Below, in pieces: positions 10,962 to 22,339 of a stretch of DNA of 64,000 nt. The notes below the pieces were generated by a model, which had not been told where the DNA came from, did no database searches, and saw only the letters and a program-made list of their open reading frames with translations. Position numbers and translations under genes: made by a program. The DNA comes from Phialophora verrucosa (taxonomy: Eukaryota > Ascomycota > Eurotiomycetes > Chaetothyriales > Herpotrichiellaceae), in contig MSED01000013.1 in the NCBI GenBank assembly GCA_002099365.1, forward strand, positions 1,674,001-1,738,000, given 5' to 3'. The stretch's first letter is position 1. Every line of letters begins with the position of its first letter.

Positions 10962-11642
10962 TCAAGCCTCGGACTTGTCGGCGGGAGCTTGCTTGGTCCT
11001 CTTCCAGAGACAGACAGTGCTCACGGCTGAAAAGGTGAACAGAATGCTGGAAACATACAAAGTCAGACATGCAGTTAGAATGAGACGTGTTCGGCTCAGA
11101 CTTACCAGAGAGCAATGCTTAAACCCCAGATTGATTTCATTTCCAGACAGGTGGCCTTCGACGTTCCGATCCAGTGGGAATAATTGACGACGCCGCTTTT
11201 GTTCAGGCTATTGCCAAGTGCCGAAGTGAAATCATACGCGCTTGAAGTGGCGTTGGAGAACTCGTCAAGCATCGTACAGTTGAGATAGGAAAGCGGTTTT
11301 CCCACCACGACAGAGACGACAATAAGAGCAATCAAGAAAAGAGCGTCGATGCCGGTACTGATCAGAAAGGGAAGGATGCCATCGAAATAGAGAATGACGG
11401 TGATGGCGCAATAAAGCACGGCAATGCAGACCTGAGGAACCGTCAGTACAGATGACCCGACACTTTCTGGTGGCGCTTACGATGCTGAGGATTGCAACAA
11501 GGACTGATGGTGGAGTTGCACCCGCGCTGACCATTTCAGAAATGAAGTTGGCCGTGATTCCAATAACAGCAATCATCGAAGCCACTTGAAGAGCTCGAGT
11601 GGCCTTGAAGGTCGCTCCCAGGACGCCGTGATCGGGACCCAT
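10962..11642 (-). CDS. Four-helix membrane protein, MARVEL-like
   Basis: Three exons (11642-11481, 11431-11106, 11046-10962) give 190 residues. Hydrophobic segments are at about 17-39, 45-72, 75-97 and 145-175, with a polar loop of some 50 residues before the last helix. That loop carries two Cys and possible N-glycosylation sites (NATS, NYSH). The protein ends in a short basic tail (WKRTKQ). This four-helix layout is that of MARVEL-type membrane proteins, which sit in vesicle and plasma-membrane microdomains. Identity is by topology only; no diagnostic motif was found. Both introns have regular GTAAG donors and CTGAC branch sites, and the frame closes across both joins. Confidence 0.7.
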
Positions 11643-13049
11643 GCTGAGATTTGCTCAAGGAGAGTGGCAATATACAATCGATGTAAGTGAAGCCGGTAGA
11701 AAAAGGAACGTGGTTGTTTATGGCGTCGCGCCGACTGATCTACAGGCTGACAACAGGGAAAGTATATGATGGCAATAGCTGAAAGGAATGTTCGATGAAT
11801 GCTTTTGCGCAAAACACAAATCTTCGACTTGAAGGAAATTCGTTGCAGCCTGCTGAAGAGATGATAAAATGGACGGCAACAGGACTTGCGACTTGCTTAA
11901 GTATTTACTGCTGTGTCACTGTCATGAAGTCCCTTGTTCGGGGAAAGCACAGCTGGTTGCAAAAGCCATGTGGTCATGGCTGTTACCAAGAACACGACTG
12001 TCTCTGCTTGGTCTCGAAAAGACAACATGTATCTCAGACTGGATGGCTGTTGTGTGCTCCCAACAAAGAGGATACTGTTTCGACCAGGGCGCCAAGAGCT
12101 ATTTCTGGTCATCTTGCCATCCACACCTCGGCGGCTATCTTCCACCAACATCGTCTGCAGCCGCCAGCCTGATGGCCATTCCGGTCTCAGCCTCCAGATT
12201 CGCTGAAACCGCGTCTGATCGAACAAGGCTGTGCAGCACCTACTCTGATCGAAGTTTCACTGCGATGTCGTTCAAGCCCAGCTTGGCAGTAAAAATTTTC
12301 CGCCTGGGTGTCGGGGTGCGTGAGTGTGGAGTTGGTCGCGAAGCGCGCCGCCAATGTTCCAAGATGGATCTGGCATTCAACTGCTGCCACTACAGTTGAT
12401 CATGGCCTTATCTTGTCAAACAGCCGCCTGGAGCCTCTGGCTCTGCTCCTTCAGCATCCTATTCAAGCGCGTCGAAAATCAAAGACGACTCGCAGGGCTC
12501 ACTGACCTCTCCTTGCTGTCTTGGGCTTCGGAGGCTGCCACCTGTTCTTGGCTCTGGCCGACTCCCGAGCCCCAACTTGAAGGAAATTGATCGGCATGTG
12601 CCAGCCACCGAAGCCACCGAAGCCACCAATGGTTAGCTGTCCAAGGCTTCGCTCGGCTCCTACCAATAGGCGGGATGCCCGCCTAATTTCACCTGCAGTT
12701 TTCCAGCTTATCGTTATCAGAGCTCGATGGCTTGAAGAGCACAACGTATTTTTTTTTCCTGTCTTATCACCAAGCTGCAGGGAAGCTCTTCAAGCTGTCG
12801 TGTGCTGGTGAGCTCTTCTCTCCTCTGCTGTCATCTACTGTATATACGACGTATCACTCTGCGTCGACTCGTCATCTCTGATCTCATTGTGACTTTGCCT
12901 GTGTTCCGCTGTCACGAGTCACCTGCCAGGGAGTTCCCCACAACACATCTCGTCACCAGAAAGCACTCCGCATTTTGCTGCACGACATCCCCGCTTCAGA
13001 TCCGGTCCAGCCAAAGTTCTGCTCGGCGCTGGTAGACAAGCAAAGCAAA
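11643..13049. other. Intergenic, divergent promoter region
   Basis: This 1.4-kb spacer separates the starts of the MARVEL-like gene and the FMP42-type gene. It contains a short direct repeat of GCCACCGAA around 12604-12628 and a T9 run near 12750. The open frame 11869-12399 (plus, with ATG) has no recognisable family and is not annotated. Confidence 0.5.
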
Positions 13050-14797
13050 ATGTCTCTCACCCGGGTGGCGTCTGTTGATGGATTCGAGCGGGAGAGGAGA
13101 GGCTCAAGCGTCTCGTCGCATCGAAGAATGAGCTTCAGTCCTTTCAGCGACGCAATGCCACCCAAGGACCGGAGACCTAGCGTGGTTCCGACGGTGATAC
13201 TCTACGATGAGGTCTCGAAGCAAAAGCGGATGCGTAAGTGATCTTCCCCTCTCGTGTAACACAAGAAGACTCGCTTATCGTTGCAATAGTCCAGGTGGCC
13301 GTTGCGATTATCTACTGTCTCTTTGCGGCTGGAATAGTGTTTGGCTATGCAGCTATCAAACCCGTCCTGATCGACGAAGGCGTCTTCAAAGGCCTATGCA
13401 CCGCAGAAGAGGTGGAAGAAGGGATATCACCCTGCTATCAACAGGAAATCCGTCTGAACTTGATGTTCACCGTGGCAGCAGTCTCGACCAATGTCGCCGC
13501 GCTGCCCATCGGCACCATCCTCGACAGATACGGCCCCCGAGTATGCGGCATCATAGGCAGCATGCTCCTCCTCACCGGCGCTCTCCTCTTCTCTTTTGCC
13601 TCACGGGTTGACGGTGACATGTATACACCAGGCTACTTCTTCCTCGCTCTTGGTGGTCCTTTCGTGTTCATCTCGTCCTTTCAACTCTCAAACACATTCC
13701 CACAAAACTCCGGCCTCATCCTCGCCCTGCTCACAGGAGCATTCGATTCGTCCTCGGCCCTCTTCCTCGTCTTCCGCCTCCTCTATGAAGCCACCGGTGG
13801 CAGACTGAACACCCACCGTCTTTTCCTCGCCTATCTCGTCGTGCCGATCTTCATCTTCACGGTCCAAGTATTCATCATGCCGCACGAGTCCTACAAGACC
13901 GTGTCCGAAGTTGTCGAAGACGCCGAAGAAGAGATTAACGCGCCCACACCCCCCGAAATCAGTGTTGAGGAACAAACTGCCTACCGCGAACGCCGGCAGT
14001 CTACCATTCAGGAGATCACCACCCTGCTCGACAAATCGACCAACAAGAAGCGGCAGAAGAGGGAGGAGAAGAAAAACACAAAGTCCGGTGTATGGGGCGC
14101 CATGCACGGATATTCCGCATGGCAGCAAATCAAGTCCCCCTGGTTCGCACTCATCACGCTCTTCACGGTCGTACAAATGACGAGAATCAACTACTTCGTC
14201 GCCACGATCCGTCCTCAAGAGCGGTACCTCCTGGGCTCCGAACACAAGGCCAAAATCGTGAATGATTTCTTCGACGTGGCATTGCCGCTGGGCGGTGTAC
14301 TGAGCATCCCCTTCATTGGCTTGGTGTTGGACAACACATCAACGCCGTTTGCACTGGGGTTTTTGGTCGTGACGGCCACGATTATTGGGATTTTGGGCTG
14401 TTTGCCGTACATGTGGGGTGCTATTGCCAACGTCTGCTTGTTTGTCGTGTATCGCCCGTTCTACTATACCACGGTGAGCGACTATTCGGCCAAAGTGTTT
14501 GGATTCCAGACGTTCGGCAAGGTTTATGGGCTGATCATCTGTCTGGCGGGGCTGTTCAATTTCCTGCAGTCCCCTCTTGATGCAGCCACGCACAAGGTCT
14601 TCCACAACAACCCTATACCGGTCAATGTGATTCTGCTGTGTCTGGCGGTCGTGGTTGGGTCTGCGCTGGTGGGTTTTACGGCGTGGAAGGCCCGGACGAT
14701 ACATAGGGACATGTTGGAGGGTGAGGCGGAGGGCGCGAGGGAGACGTTGATGCCCGGTGTGAATGGGGCTTCGAATGGCTACGGCACGTCAGAGTGA
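13050..14797 (+). CDS. MFS transporter, Fmp42/SLC43-like
   Basis: Two exons (13050-13233, 13290-14797) give 563 residues. A Ser/Arg-rich cytosolic head of about 60 residues precedes the first helix, which starts at the intron (VAVAIIYCLFAAGIVFGYAA). The order is six helices, a charged central loop of about 90 residues (KKRQKREEKKN), then six helices. The segment AALPIGTILDRYGPR is the helix 2-3 signature of the major facilitator family. The opening VFGYAAIKPVLIDEGVF and Cys-rich first loop fit the FMP42 branch, related to amino-acid facilitators of SLC43. Substrate is not known. An in-frame upstream ATG at 12975 would add 25 residues; 13050 is preferred because a Ser/Thr/Arg-rich head follows directly and CAAAATG is a good context. 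Confidence 0.83.
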
Positions 14798-15631
14798 TAT
14801 ACCATGTATTGACGCTGGATGAGCATGATATTTGTACTGGTTTCACAGCGTCTGAATGACTTGCTGGATGGGGAAGGAGTTTGGACTAACTCGGCCATTG
14901 TACGACACAGAGATCATGGAAAAGTCAGTGATGTCCGCGCAAACAGCCGGCTTGGGGTGGCATCCCTCAGTTTTCCACGATTTGAGCCGCATGGTATGGC
15001 GCTGCTCTGGGATGAAATCTAGACTGCGTCAGTTTGAGCAAAGTTGTCCCAACAATGGGCAGGGTGATAAGTTAATATAGAAACGGCATGATGTAGCAGA
15101 TCGCAACATAAGACACAAAAATCTGATCGAAAACTTTAACAAAGTCAACCCCCTCGGTCGTGAATGACTGGCGATTTCGCGATATGGGGATGGAGATTGA
15201 GGCAGACTTGTCAACTCTTGATTCAGTGCAATATTATCAGTGTGCGGTGAGCGCATCATCTCGCTCAGCGCATTGTAGGTCGACCATTGGGGTATTCAAG
15301 ATTCCAATTCTCTGGCCCTACTGGGGTCCGAGTTCTCTTCAAAAGCTGGCCATTCGCTCCATGTGCGGCTCGGTGGTCTCGTTTCATATTCCACCATGAA
15401 TGCTCTGAAGTTGAGAATCTTCATATACCACACCACGGTCCGTTCATCGCATCAGAGACTGCATGACCGCCATCTACTTCGTCCCAAGTCGAGATTTTGT
15501 ACAAGTTTCTGTTATTACACATACAAGGCCGGCGAGCGGTCTTCGAGTTGCTCCCGCAGGCGACATGGCAATGGTCGGCTTGGAATTGGCGCGAGGTAGA
15601 GAGGAGTTGTGGTGTCGCAGTTGAGGAGGGT
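14798..15631. other. Intergenic, convergent 3' ends
   Basis: There are 834 bases between the stop of the FMP42-type gene and the stop of TOM6. No gene or clear structure was seen. Confidence 0.6.
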
Positions 15632-16042
15632 CTAAAATCCAGGAAGAAGCATCTCGCTCCATTCTGAGTTGAAGAATGCGACGGCAGCCTGCAGATGAAG
15701 AGAGTCAGCAAGAGGTCGGTGTGGGATTTGTTCGGATCGAGGGCTCATCTGGACAATGCCAGTCTTGTCATCTCGCGATTGGATGGCTGCGTTTACGGAA
15801 GGTTCAATAGAGTTGAGGTTTTGACACTCGGCGCGCTGCCTCTTGAACCCAGCATTTGATGGATGCGAAGACGAACAATTCTAGAAGAGATGGGGATATG
15901 GAGTTCGACCTACTCCGAACATAGCGACACTGATGACCACACTGGCGTTCTCCTCTGATGTCAAGGTGTGATATATCTGGCCGAAGTAGCCCTTGGGCTG
16001 GGTCCTGCGAGCGGGCTGTACTGCGATGCGCTTGGGAGGCAT
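15632..16042 (-). CDS. TOM6: Mitochondrial outer-membrane translocase subunit Tom6
   Basis: Two exons (16042-15914, 15688-15632) give only 61 residues. The sequence begins MPPKRIAVQPARRTQPKGYF, then has a short polar stretch (TSEENASVV), one hydrophobic helix interrupted by the intron (SVAMFG-AAVAFFNSEW) and the end SEMLLPGF. This layout (basic cytosolic head, single C-terminal helix, LLP end) matches the small TOM core subunit Tom6 of filamentous fungi, which stabilises Tom40 with Tom22. The 225-base intron is longer than other introns here and splits the transmembrane helix. Only 176 bases separate its start from the stop of the FMO gene upstream on the same strand. Short length makes family assignment less certain than the gene itself. 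Confidence 0.8.
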
Positions 16043-16218
16043 TGTTAGACGTTGACTGCGGAAGAGGTTTGAGGTATTAGAAGGTGTGTGATTGAAGGGT
16101 TGGATACAGCTTGAATGGAAGGTTCTCAATGTCAATGTCAACGTCAAGCTGGGAAATTTCTGGTACGGCGCGATCTAACTCTATCCTATAGCGCAATCTG
16201 ATACGGCGGATCATAAAA

Positions 16219-17790
16219 TCACTTGGTGCTCCCCAATTCCAATCGCCTGGCCGCCTCGCCTCCTTCGCCTGCCAACCCAACTGCTTCCTCGACACTGTCT
16301 ATCTTGTCTTCTTCCTTTGATGCAAATATCAACTTGATTCTCGCTTCTCTGTCCTTCTTTGCAACATGCCATTCAGGCGTGTGCCCTACCATCTTGTCCT
16401 TAACACCAAGGCGCTCAGCATCGGCGTTAACCCAGTCAACGAGGTCCTTCACATATGCTTCTTCAGCCCCTGGAGCCTTGAGACTGTGGAACTCCCTGCC
16501 TAATCCCTTGGCCCTTACTCTGTCGTCGTACTCTCGACGCATCTCATCATAGCTTGGCAGTTGAGCTTTCCCGCTTAACACCCTTGCTGCGGCCTGACCC
16601 TGGAAGTCGAAAAGCGAGAAGGTCGCGATATGGTACGGAGCTCCGATAAAAACCAGCGACGGATCCTCAATGTAGAACATGTCCTTGTGCAGATTGTGGT
16701 TCATGTTCCCCTCTGAAGTCACAAGCACCGTCTTATTTGCCTGGTCGACTGGGATGTCGTCGCGATGAAGGTGCGACAGGAACGGATATGAGGTTATGTA
16801 ACCTGTGCAAAGGACAACGGCGTGGATGTCGGACAGCGTCTCTCCGTTTTCCAATACTACCTTTCCAGCAATGGGCTTAGAGGAGTCACCCAGGTTGGGA
16901 GCTGGTATTGCCTCCAATTCGAACGATTTGATGGCACCCACTCTGCTCGCGCCCTCTGGAAGAAAGCTTGCCGGGAGGTCAAAAAGCCCGCCCCGAGCAC
17001 TCTGATATATGTGTCTGGCAATCCCTACGGATTCCTTTGCAATATCCGCCGCCGAGACCCCGGCTCCGACCAAGAGGACGTTCTGGTCTTTGAATGCCTG
17101 AGGATTTCGGTATCTCTTCGAGTGCCACACTCTGTCGGGGTATGCACGTTTCCACTCGCTGAGACCAGGATAGTCGGGGATTCGAGGCATATGATAGTGG
17201 CCTGAGGCCACCACGACTGCATCGAACGTCCAGCGCCGCTCTATCAGACGCCTACCCAATGTCGCTGATTTCTGCAGGGTTGTCGTACGCACCACCCATT
17301 GGTCCTCATGTTTCCTCACTTCTTCGACTCGAGTACGATATTGTGTCACTGCATTAACGCCATGCTGCTCCGCAATACCCTGGATGTACTCCTCGAGGAC
17401 ATTCTGGGTGACAAAATCCTCAGTTCCCTGCGGCCACGAAGCCAGGCTGACTCTCATCTCCCTCGTCGAGACATTATTCTTGAGTCCAGCATAACATGGT
17501 CCTGGCGGCGCATGGATGATCTCCAGCTCATCAACATCCTCATCTTCTGGCGGAGGAGTGCTGTAGGCAAGCTCCGGTATTGGCTCATAGTCACCTCTCG
17601 ATGGGATTTCGTTCGGATACGGCGACGGATCACGAGCAGCCCGCTTGTCAAAATGCCACACTCCGCCCGCGATATCCGATCGCTCGAACACGACTACTTC
17701 CAGGCCAGCCTTGAGAAGATGTGCTGCTGCGCATATTCCGCTGATTCCGGCTCCGATCACGGCAACCTTTTTAGGAGCGTCTTCTGTCAT
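16219..17790 (-). CDS. Flavin-containing monooxygenase (FMO-like)
   Basis: This is a 523-residue single-exon protein. The FAD dinucleotide fold is at residues 9-40 (VAVIGAGISGICAAAHLL, then FERSDIAGGVWHF). The FMO fingerprint region is VWHSKRYRNP, followed by a second nucleotide fold for NADPH (VLLVGAGVSAADIA, near 240). The C-terminal half has LCTGYITSYPFL, matching the conserved ATG/CTGY motif. FMOs oxygenate soft nucleophiles such as amines and sulfides. The true ATG is at 17790 (MTEDAPKK); the frame is open to 17799 without another ATG. It lies next to a Dal5-type permease and a TauD dioxygenase, suggesting a role in nitrogen or sulfur compound use; this is inference. Confidence 0.9.
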   Translation of the reverse strand: MTEDAPKKVAVIGAGISGICAAAHLLKAGLEVVVFERSDIAGGVWHFDKRAARDPSPYPNEIPSRGDYEPIPELAYSTPPPEDEDVDELEIIHAPPGPCYAGLKNNVSTREMRVSLASWPQGTEDFVTQNVLEEYIQGIAEQHGVNAVTQYRTRVEEVRKHEDQWVVRTTTLQKSATLGRRLIERRWTFDAVVVASGHYHMPRIPDYPGLSEWKRAYPDRVWHSKRYRNPQAFKDQNVLLVGAGVSAADIAKESVGIARHIYQSARGGLFDLPASFLPEGASRVGAIKSFELEAIPAPNLGDSSKPIAGKVVLENGETLSDIHAVVLCTGYITSYPFLSHLHRDDIPVDQANKTVLVTSEGNMNHNLHKDMFYIEDPSLVFIGAPYHIATFSLFDFQGQAAARVLSGKAQLPSYDEMRREYDDRVRAKGLGREFHSLKAPGAEEAYVKDLVDWVNADAERLGVKDKMVGHTPEWHVAKKDREARIKLIFASKEEDKIDSVEEAVGLAGEGGEAARRLELGSTK

Positions 17791-18160
17791 TTGGGGCAAT
17801 CAACGGCGACGGCGACCTCTCGAACTCTCTCGTAACATTTACAGCGAGGAGATATGGACATACGTATACCGGCTTCTCATATCAGCCGGCTCATTTACGG
17901 TCACTTCATCTAGAACCCCTGAAGCCGCCGTGATTGGTCTGGTGTTCGCGACTCGTACGAGGGTTTGAATCAACCAATATCCCTGAGTAAGCACGCAATA
18001 TCGGGTACATATCGCCTGCGGGATGTCGTGATCCTCCAAAACCCAAAAACGTATGATTTATACAAGTCTAAGATGCATTATCTCCGTTCATATTCTATAG
18101 GGCTGACAAATTCATGGATCAAGTAACCTGATGCACAGTCGGGTATTGAACATATGCATA
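17791..18160. other. Intergenic between FMO and permease
   Basis: These 370 bases hold the FMO promoter and the permease 3' flank, both on the minus strand. No distinct signal was seen. Confidence 0.55.
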
Positions 18161-19895
18161 TTAGGATGTGCTTGCCTGCTCGAGGCTGAGAAGTGGCATT
18201 GCTTGACCTTCGTCGTCGCGGAGCTTGTTGCGGCGATGCTCACGAAGCTGGGTACCTGTCAGCTTACGAGCTTATGATGCCTGCGCGAACAATCAGGAAG
18301 CACCTTTCCCTCGCGCACCGACAGACTTGCTTGACCGCATTCAGGCAATAGCACCCACCTTGGCCTTCTTCGCCAGCTCCCTCTTCCACAATACCCTTAT
18401 CACGAGGGAGGTGACAATCATGCCAGCAGCGAGACATGCCGATGTTACAAAGCCCTTGTGATACCTTGGTGCGTCGATCTGTTGCCAAACCACCAACGGC
18501 AACCAGGCCTGGAACACATACGCCAGCTCGTTCATGGTTCCGACGACGATGGCTCTTTCCTCATTGTCATCCGAGCAAATCTCATGTGCCCACGCCATGC
18601 AGAGTCCACTCAAGCCACCGCCGCATCCGGCGATGATATAGCATGCCCAATGCCAACCGGTCGGAATATCCCATACGGCCAGACTCGCGTAAGCGATGAT
18701 GGAGACCACACCACCAAACACAATTGGTGGCCATCTTGCACCACGGAACACACTGTCCGATGTCCAAGCATACGCCAGCGTACTGACAATCTGCACAGCA
18801 TACGTTGTCGTGGGGTATGTGTTGATCTGACTCACGGTGTACTTTGGGTGCGTTGATTCCTTGAGATACTGTGCAAAGGTGGGTTGGCTGACTCCCGTCC
18901 CAGCGTTGTTGAAGGTCATGTACAGAGTTGCCAGGGTGTAAATGTGCCAGGAGGTGAAGATCCTCTTGAACTTTGCCTTCGTATATGGCGCGCGCGGTGC
19001 TCGGCCTTCTAGCTGCATCCGCTTCTGGGCAAGTGCGCGTTCTGCGTCCGTGAAGTACCATGCCCGTGTGATCTCAGGCACATCTGGGAGGAGGAAGAAT
19101 CCTGATATGGCAATAGGCAGAGAAATGATGCCGTCCACAATGAACAACCACTGCCATCCGCGGTAACCTCCTTTGCCTCCTAGATGGTAAACGGCCGCCA
19201 TGAGGTATCCGGAAAACATTGACCCGATGGCAGACGCGGTGTGGAAAATACATGACCGCTTCGCGAGCTCGTCCCGACGATACCACGACCCGATGATGTA
19301 CTGCATCCCGGGATAAAACGTCGACTCGGCCAGACCGATGAGGAACCGGAGTGCATATATGGAACCCGCGGAGTTGCATTTGCAAAGGCAAAACGTCAAT
19401 ACCGTCCATGTTAGTTCCATGGCGGGAATCCAAATGGAGGGTCGGACGCGAGTCAGGATCATATTGGCTGGAAAAGACACGTTAATCCTCGTTCACCATA
19501 CCGTTCCAGAGGAAGAACTCACAAGGTACCTCGCCGATCACGTAACCTACGGTCCAGCATGTTTGCATGTAATTGAGCTGATTCTTGTACAACCCCAGAT
19601 CCTCCTTCATGCCGGACACGAAGGCATTGTTGATGTTGATCTGATCTAGGTACTTGATAAAGTACCCCAGCGTCGCAAAGGTAAGGACCGCAGCATCGAG
19701 CTTGAACAGCAGGCGGCGTTCTTCAGGTGACTTGTCCAGCGTGTCCCAGATGTAGGACTGCCATTTGCGCTTTGGCTTCGCTTGAACCGGGTCTGAGAGA
19801 TATTCTTCCGAGCTGGTGGCAGCTCTCACAATGCTTTGCGGGTCGGCTTCGAAGCCTTTGACATCGACCACTTTGCTGTCGCCATGAAACGCCAT
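18161..19895 (-). CDS. MFS anion:cation symporter, Dal5/Liz1/Tna1-type permease
   Basis: Three exons (19895-19523, 19467-18359, 18247-18161) give 522 residues. The first intron splits GEVPS-NMILTRVRPSIW, the helix 3-4 region typical of the allantoate/pantothenate permease family. Other signatures are IKYLDQININNAFVSGMKED, LRFLIGLAESTFYPGMQYII and SWYRRDELAKRS. Members carry allantoate, pantothenate, nicotinate, biotin or sulfonate-like compounds; the substrate cannot be told here. If exon 2 is read on, translation stops at 18341 (499 residues). Splicing at AAG|GTGGGT (18358) to the CAG at 18249-18248 instead adds a 28-residue basic-acidic tail (LREHRRNKLRDDEGQ) in phase, with a GCTGAC branch site, and is preferred. 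Divergent from the TauD gene. Confidence 0.85.
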
Positions 19896-20919
19896 CTTTG
19901 TCGACCAACAACGGGCTGGCTACCTCTTGGCTCCTAAACTGATCAAATAGAGTTTCAGACCTCTGATGACGCCTTTTAAAGCTTCTCTTGCTTGAATGCT
20001 TGAACGGTCTGGCCTGATATGCTCGGATGGGACACAACGAAGCTGGGCCTCATCCCACCTTATCGCACCTTTTGCTTTATGATTGCGTGCTGCACATCCT
20101 TTCCTCTCCTATGTCGCTTCCTCGGCGCTCATGCTTGTCACTGCTTGACAACAGCTAGTTCGAGCCACATCTCCGAAGACCACCATTAGTCACGACAACA
20201 GAGCATTCCGCACTTTCAGCCTCTGCCCACTGGGAACCATCAGCAATGCAGAAAGTTCCCCAGCATGTACAAGTTCTACGCCGGATTCAGAATACCTCAA
20301 CATGCCACCTGCCCGTCTTGTTTATCTGGCATGGCAAACGTACACTTTCGGTTGGAGGAATGTCGACAAATAAAGGGGTATAAGCACGCCATCATGCAGA
20401 TGGCACGTGACTCCGCTAGCAGACCGTATTGCAAACCCCCTACGACACGTCGACCAACTGCGACCTCGCTAATTGAACTGATAAGGGACCTGCCTGGGCG
20501 GGGTAAGAAGGCAAAGTCGACGACAAGGCGGCACCGTGCTGATGTTATCTCCGTCCGGCTGTGCTTCTGGCTCGCTCCTCGCATGGTAGGCTCATCCTGT
20601 ATATGCAAGCTAGGTCCTTATTTGCGTGCCGACTGGACTGACTCAATAGCCGGCAAGTGCACGCAATACATGATGGTGATCTCGCCATTTATGAGCGTGG
20701 GGGACGGACATATGTCGAAGTGGATGGGTAAGCAAGCTGTGTGCACAGAGCAGCCTCGACGCCAGATGTGCACGACGAACGACGTGTTTCTTTGGTTGAA
20801 AAGGAGCCACCGAACTGTTCGCTCAGCAAGCTCGAACGCGTTTCTCGCACCCTAACCTCGCTTTGATCTCTTCTTTTCTACCCCAGCACATCGCTATCTA
20901 AAGCGTCGAAACAGCAAAC
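19896..20919. promoter_or_regulatory. Divergent promoter region permease / TauD
   Basis: This 1.0-kb spacer has HGATAR-type GATA-factor motifs: CGATAAG (minus, 20059-20065), TGATAAG (20479-20485) and AGATAG (minus, 20894-20899). There is also a TGACTCA at 20639-20645. GATA factors such as AreA control nitrogen-source genes in filamentous fungi; function here is inferred only. The open frame 20265-20855 begins with ATG but resembles nothing and is rejected as a gene. Confidence 0.4.
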
Positions 20920-22339
20920 ATGGCACCTGCTCTGGTCGAACCCGCCCTGACCGACTTCGTGGTCCCCAAGAAAGACACGCTGGGGCTCCCCGACCCAGCG
21001 CTCAACCGCCTCAAGAAAGCAGGCATTGACCTCAGCGAAGGCTACCCCTACCGTCCCAACCGCCCGCTCTACCTCCAAGACGTATATAACATTCGGAATA
21101 CAGATCGCCCGCACAACGACGCCGGTGCCCGTGCCGACAAGTCAAAATCTGCCCTGTTGAGTGCCGCGACGAAAGTCACCGACCTAACCGCCTACATTGG
21201 CACCGAGATCGAAGGCCTGCAGCTGAAGGATCTGACAGACCAGCAGAAGGATGAGCTCGCACTGTTGATCGCAGAGAGGAGTGTCGTGTTCTTCCGCGAC
21301 CAGGATCTTTCGCCCCAGCAGCAAAAGGAACTCGGCGAATACTACGGCGAGGTGGAAGTCCATGTACGACTGACTTCGCCGGCCCATTCCCCTTCCCTCC
21401 GCCCTTCAAAACCATGTGTTCCACCCCAACCTCCGTCATGATACTAATGTGTGCCGTAGCCCCAAGTGCCCCAAGTCCCCGGCGTCCCCGGCGTCACTGT
21501 CATCTGGCCCGCGCTGCAAGCCCAGGAATTCACCGCCAGTTTCCGCAAACCGGGCGGCGCGTCGCGCTGGCACACGGATCTAGTGCACGAGCGCCAACCC
21601 GCCGGCATCACGCACCTGCACAACGACACCGTCCCCCCCGTGGGCGGCGACACGCTCTGGGCGTCGGGCTACGCGGCGTACGAAAAGCTGTCCCCGGACT
21701 TCCGCAAGATCATCGACGGCAAGTACGCCGTCTACCGTTCCGCGCACCCTTACCTGGACAAGGACAACCCGACGGCCGGGCGCAAGTACATCGAGCGGAC
21801 GCACCCGCTGGTCCGCGTCCACCCCGCGACGGGCTGGAAGGCGCTGTGGGTGAACCGGGCCATGACGGACCGGATCGTCGGGCTCGACAAGGCCGAGAGC
21901 GATCTGATCCTGGGGTATCTGTACGATGTGTACGAGAAGAACGTTGACATTCAGGTTCGCTTCCGCTGGACGCCCGGCACGAGTGCCCTGTGGGATAATC
22001 GCATTACGGTATGTCTCTCTCTCTCTTTCCTCCCTATCGCTCTGCGCGCGCGTGTGTGTGCGTGTTTGTATTCCTTCCCCCCAACCCCGCCTCGAGAAGA
22101 GAGAGAGTGTGTGTCTGTGTGTGTCGATGACTGAACTGACATGTTCTTCCTGCGTTGCGTTTCTCCAGATCCACAACGCGAGCTGGGACTATGCGGGCGC
22201 GTACCCCCGGCACGGCACGCGGGTGACCTCGCTCGCCGAGAAACCGTACTTTGACCCGAACGCCCCGACGAGAAGGCAGGCGTTGGGCCTGCTGGGCCCG
22301 CACGAGCTGCAGGTCGATGGCGTCTTGGTGGACGGTTAG
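20920..22339 (+). CDS. TauD/TfdA-type 2-oxoglutarate dioxygenase
   Basis: Three exons (20920-21363, 21460-22008, 22169-22339) give 387 residues. The TauD fold starts at about 85 (LTAYIGTEIEGLQLKDLT, then SVVFFRDQDLSPQQQ). The iron ligands are His186 and Asp188 in SRWHTDLVHE and the distal His333 in ITIHNASWDYAG. A 2-oxoglutarate-binding Arg is expected in PRHGTR (345-349). Fungal relatives include the sulfonate dioxygenase Jlp1 and others that cleave taurine, alkylsulfonates or aryloxy acids. Substrate is not determined. The second intron contains dinucleotide repeats. Head-to-head with the Dal5-type permease, and one gene away from an FMO, so a scavenging module is plausible. Confidence 0.88.
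22014..22124 (+). repeat. Dinucleotide repeats inside the second TauD intron
   Basis: A TC run (22014-22028), a GC then GT run (about 22044-22068) and a GA then GT run (about 22097-22124) occupy most of this 160-base intron. It is probably length-polymorphic between strains. Confidence 0.75.

Noticed and set aside
11869..12399. 176-codon open frame with ATG
   Set aside because: There are overlapping frames of similar length on both strands and no recognisable domain; treated as chance.
20265..20855. 196-codon open frame with ATG upstream of the TauD gene
   Set aside because: The translation resembles no family and the stretch lies in a divergent promoter with GATA-type motifs.
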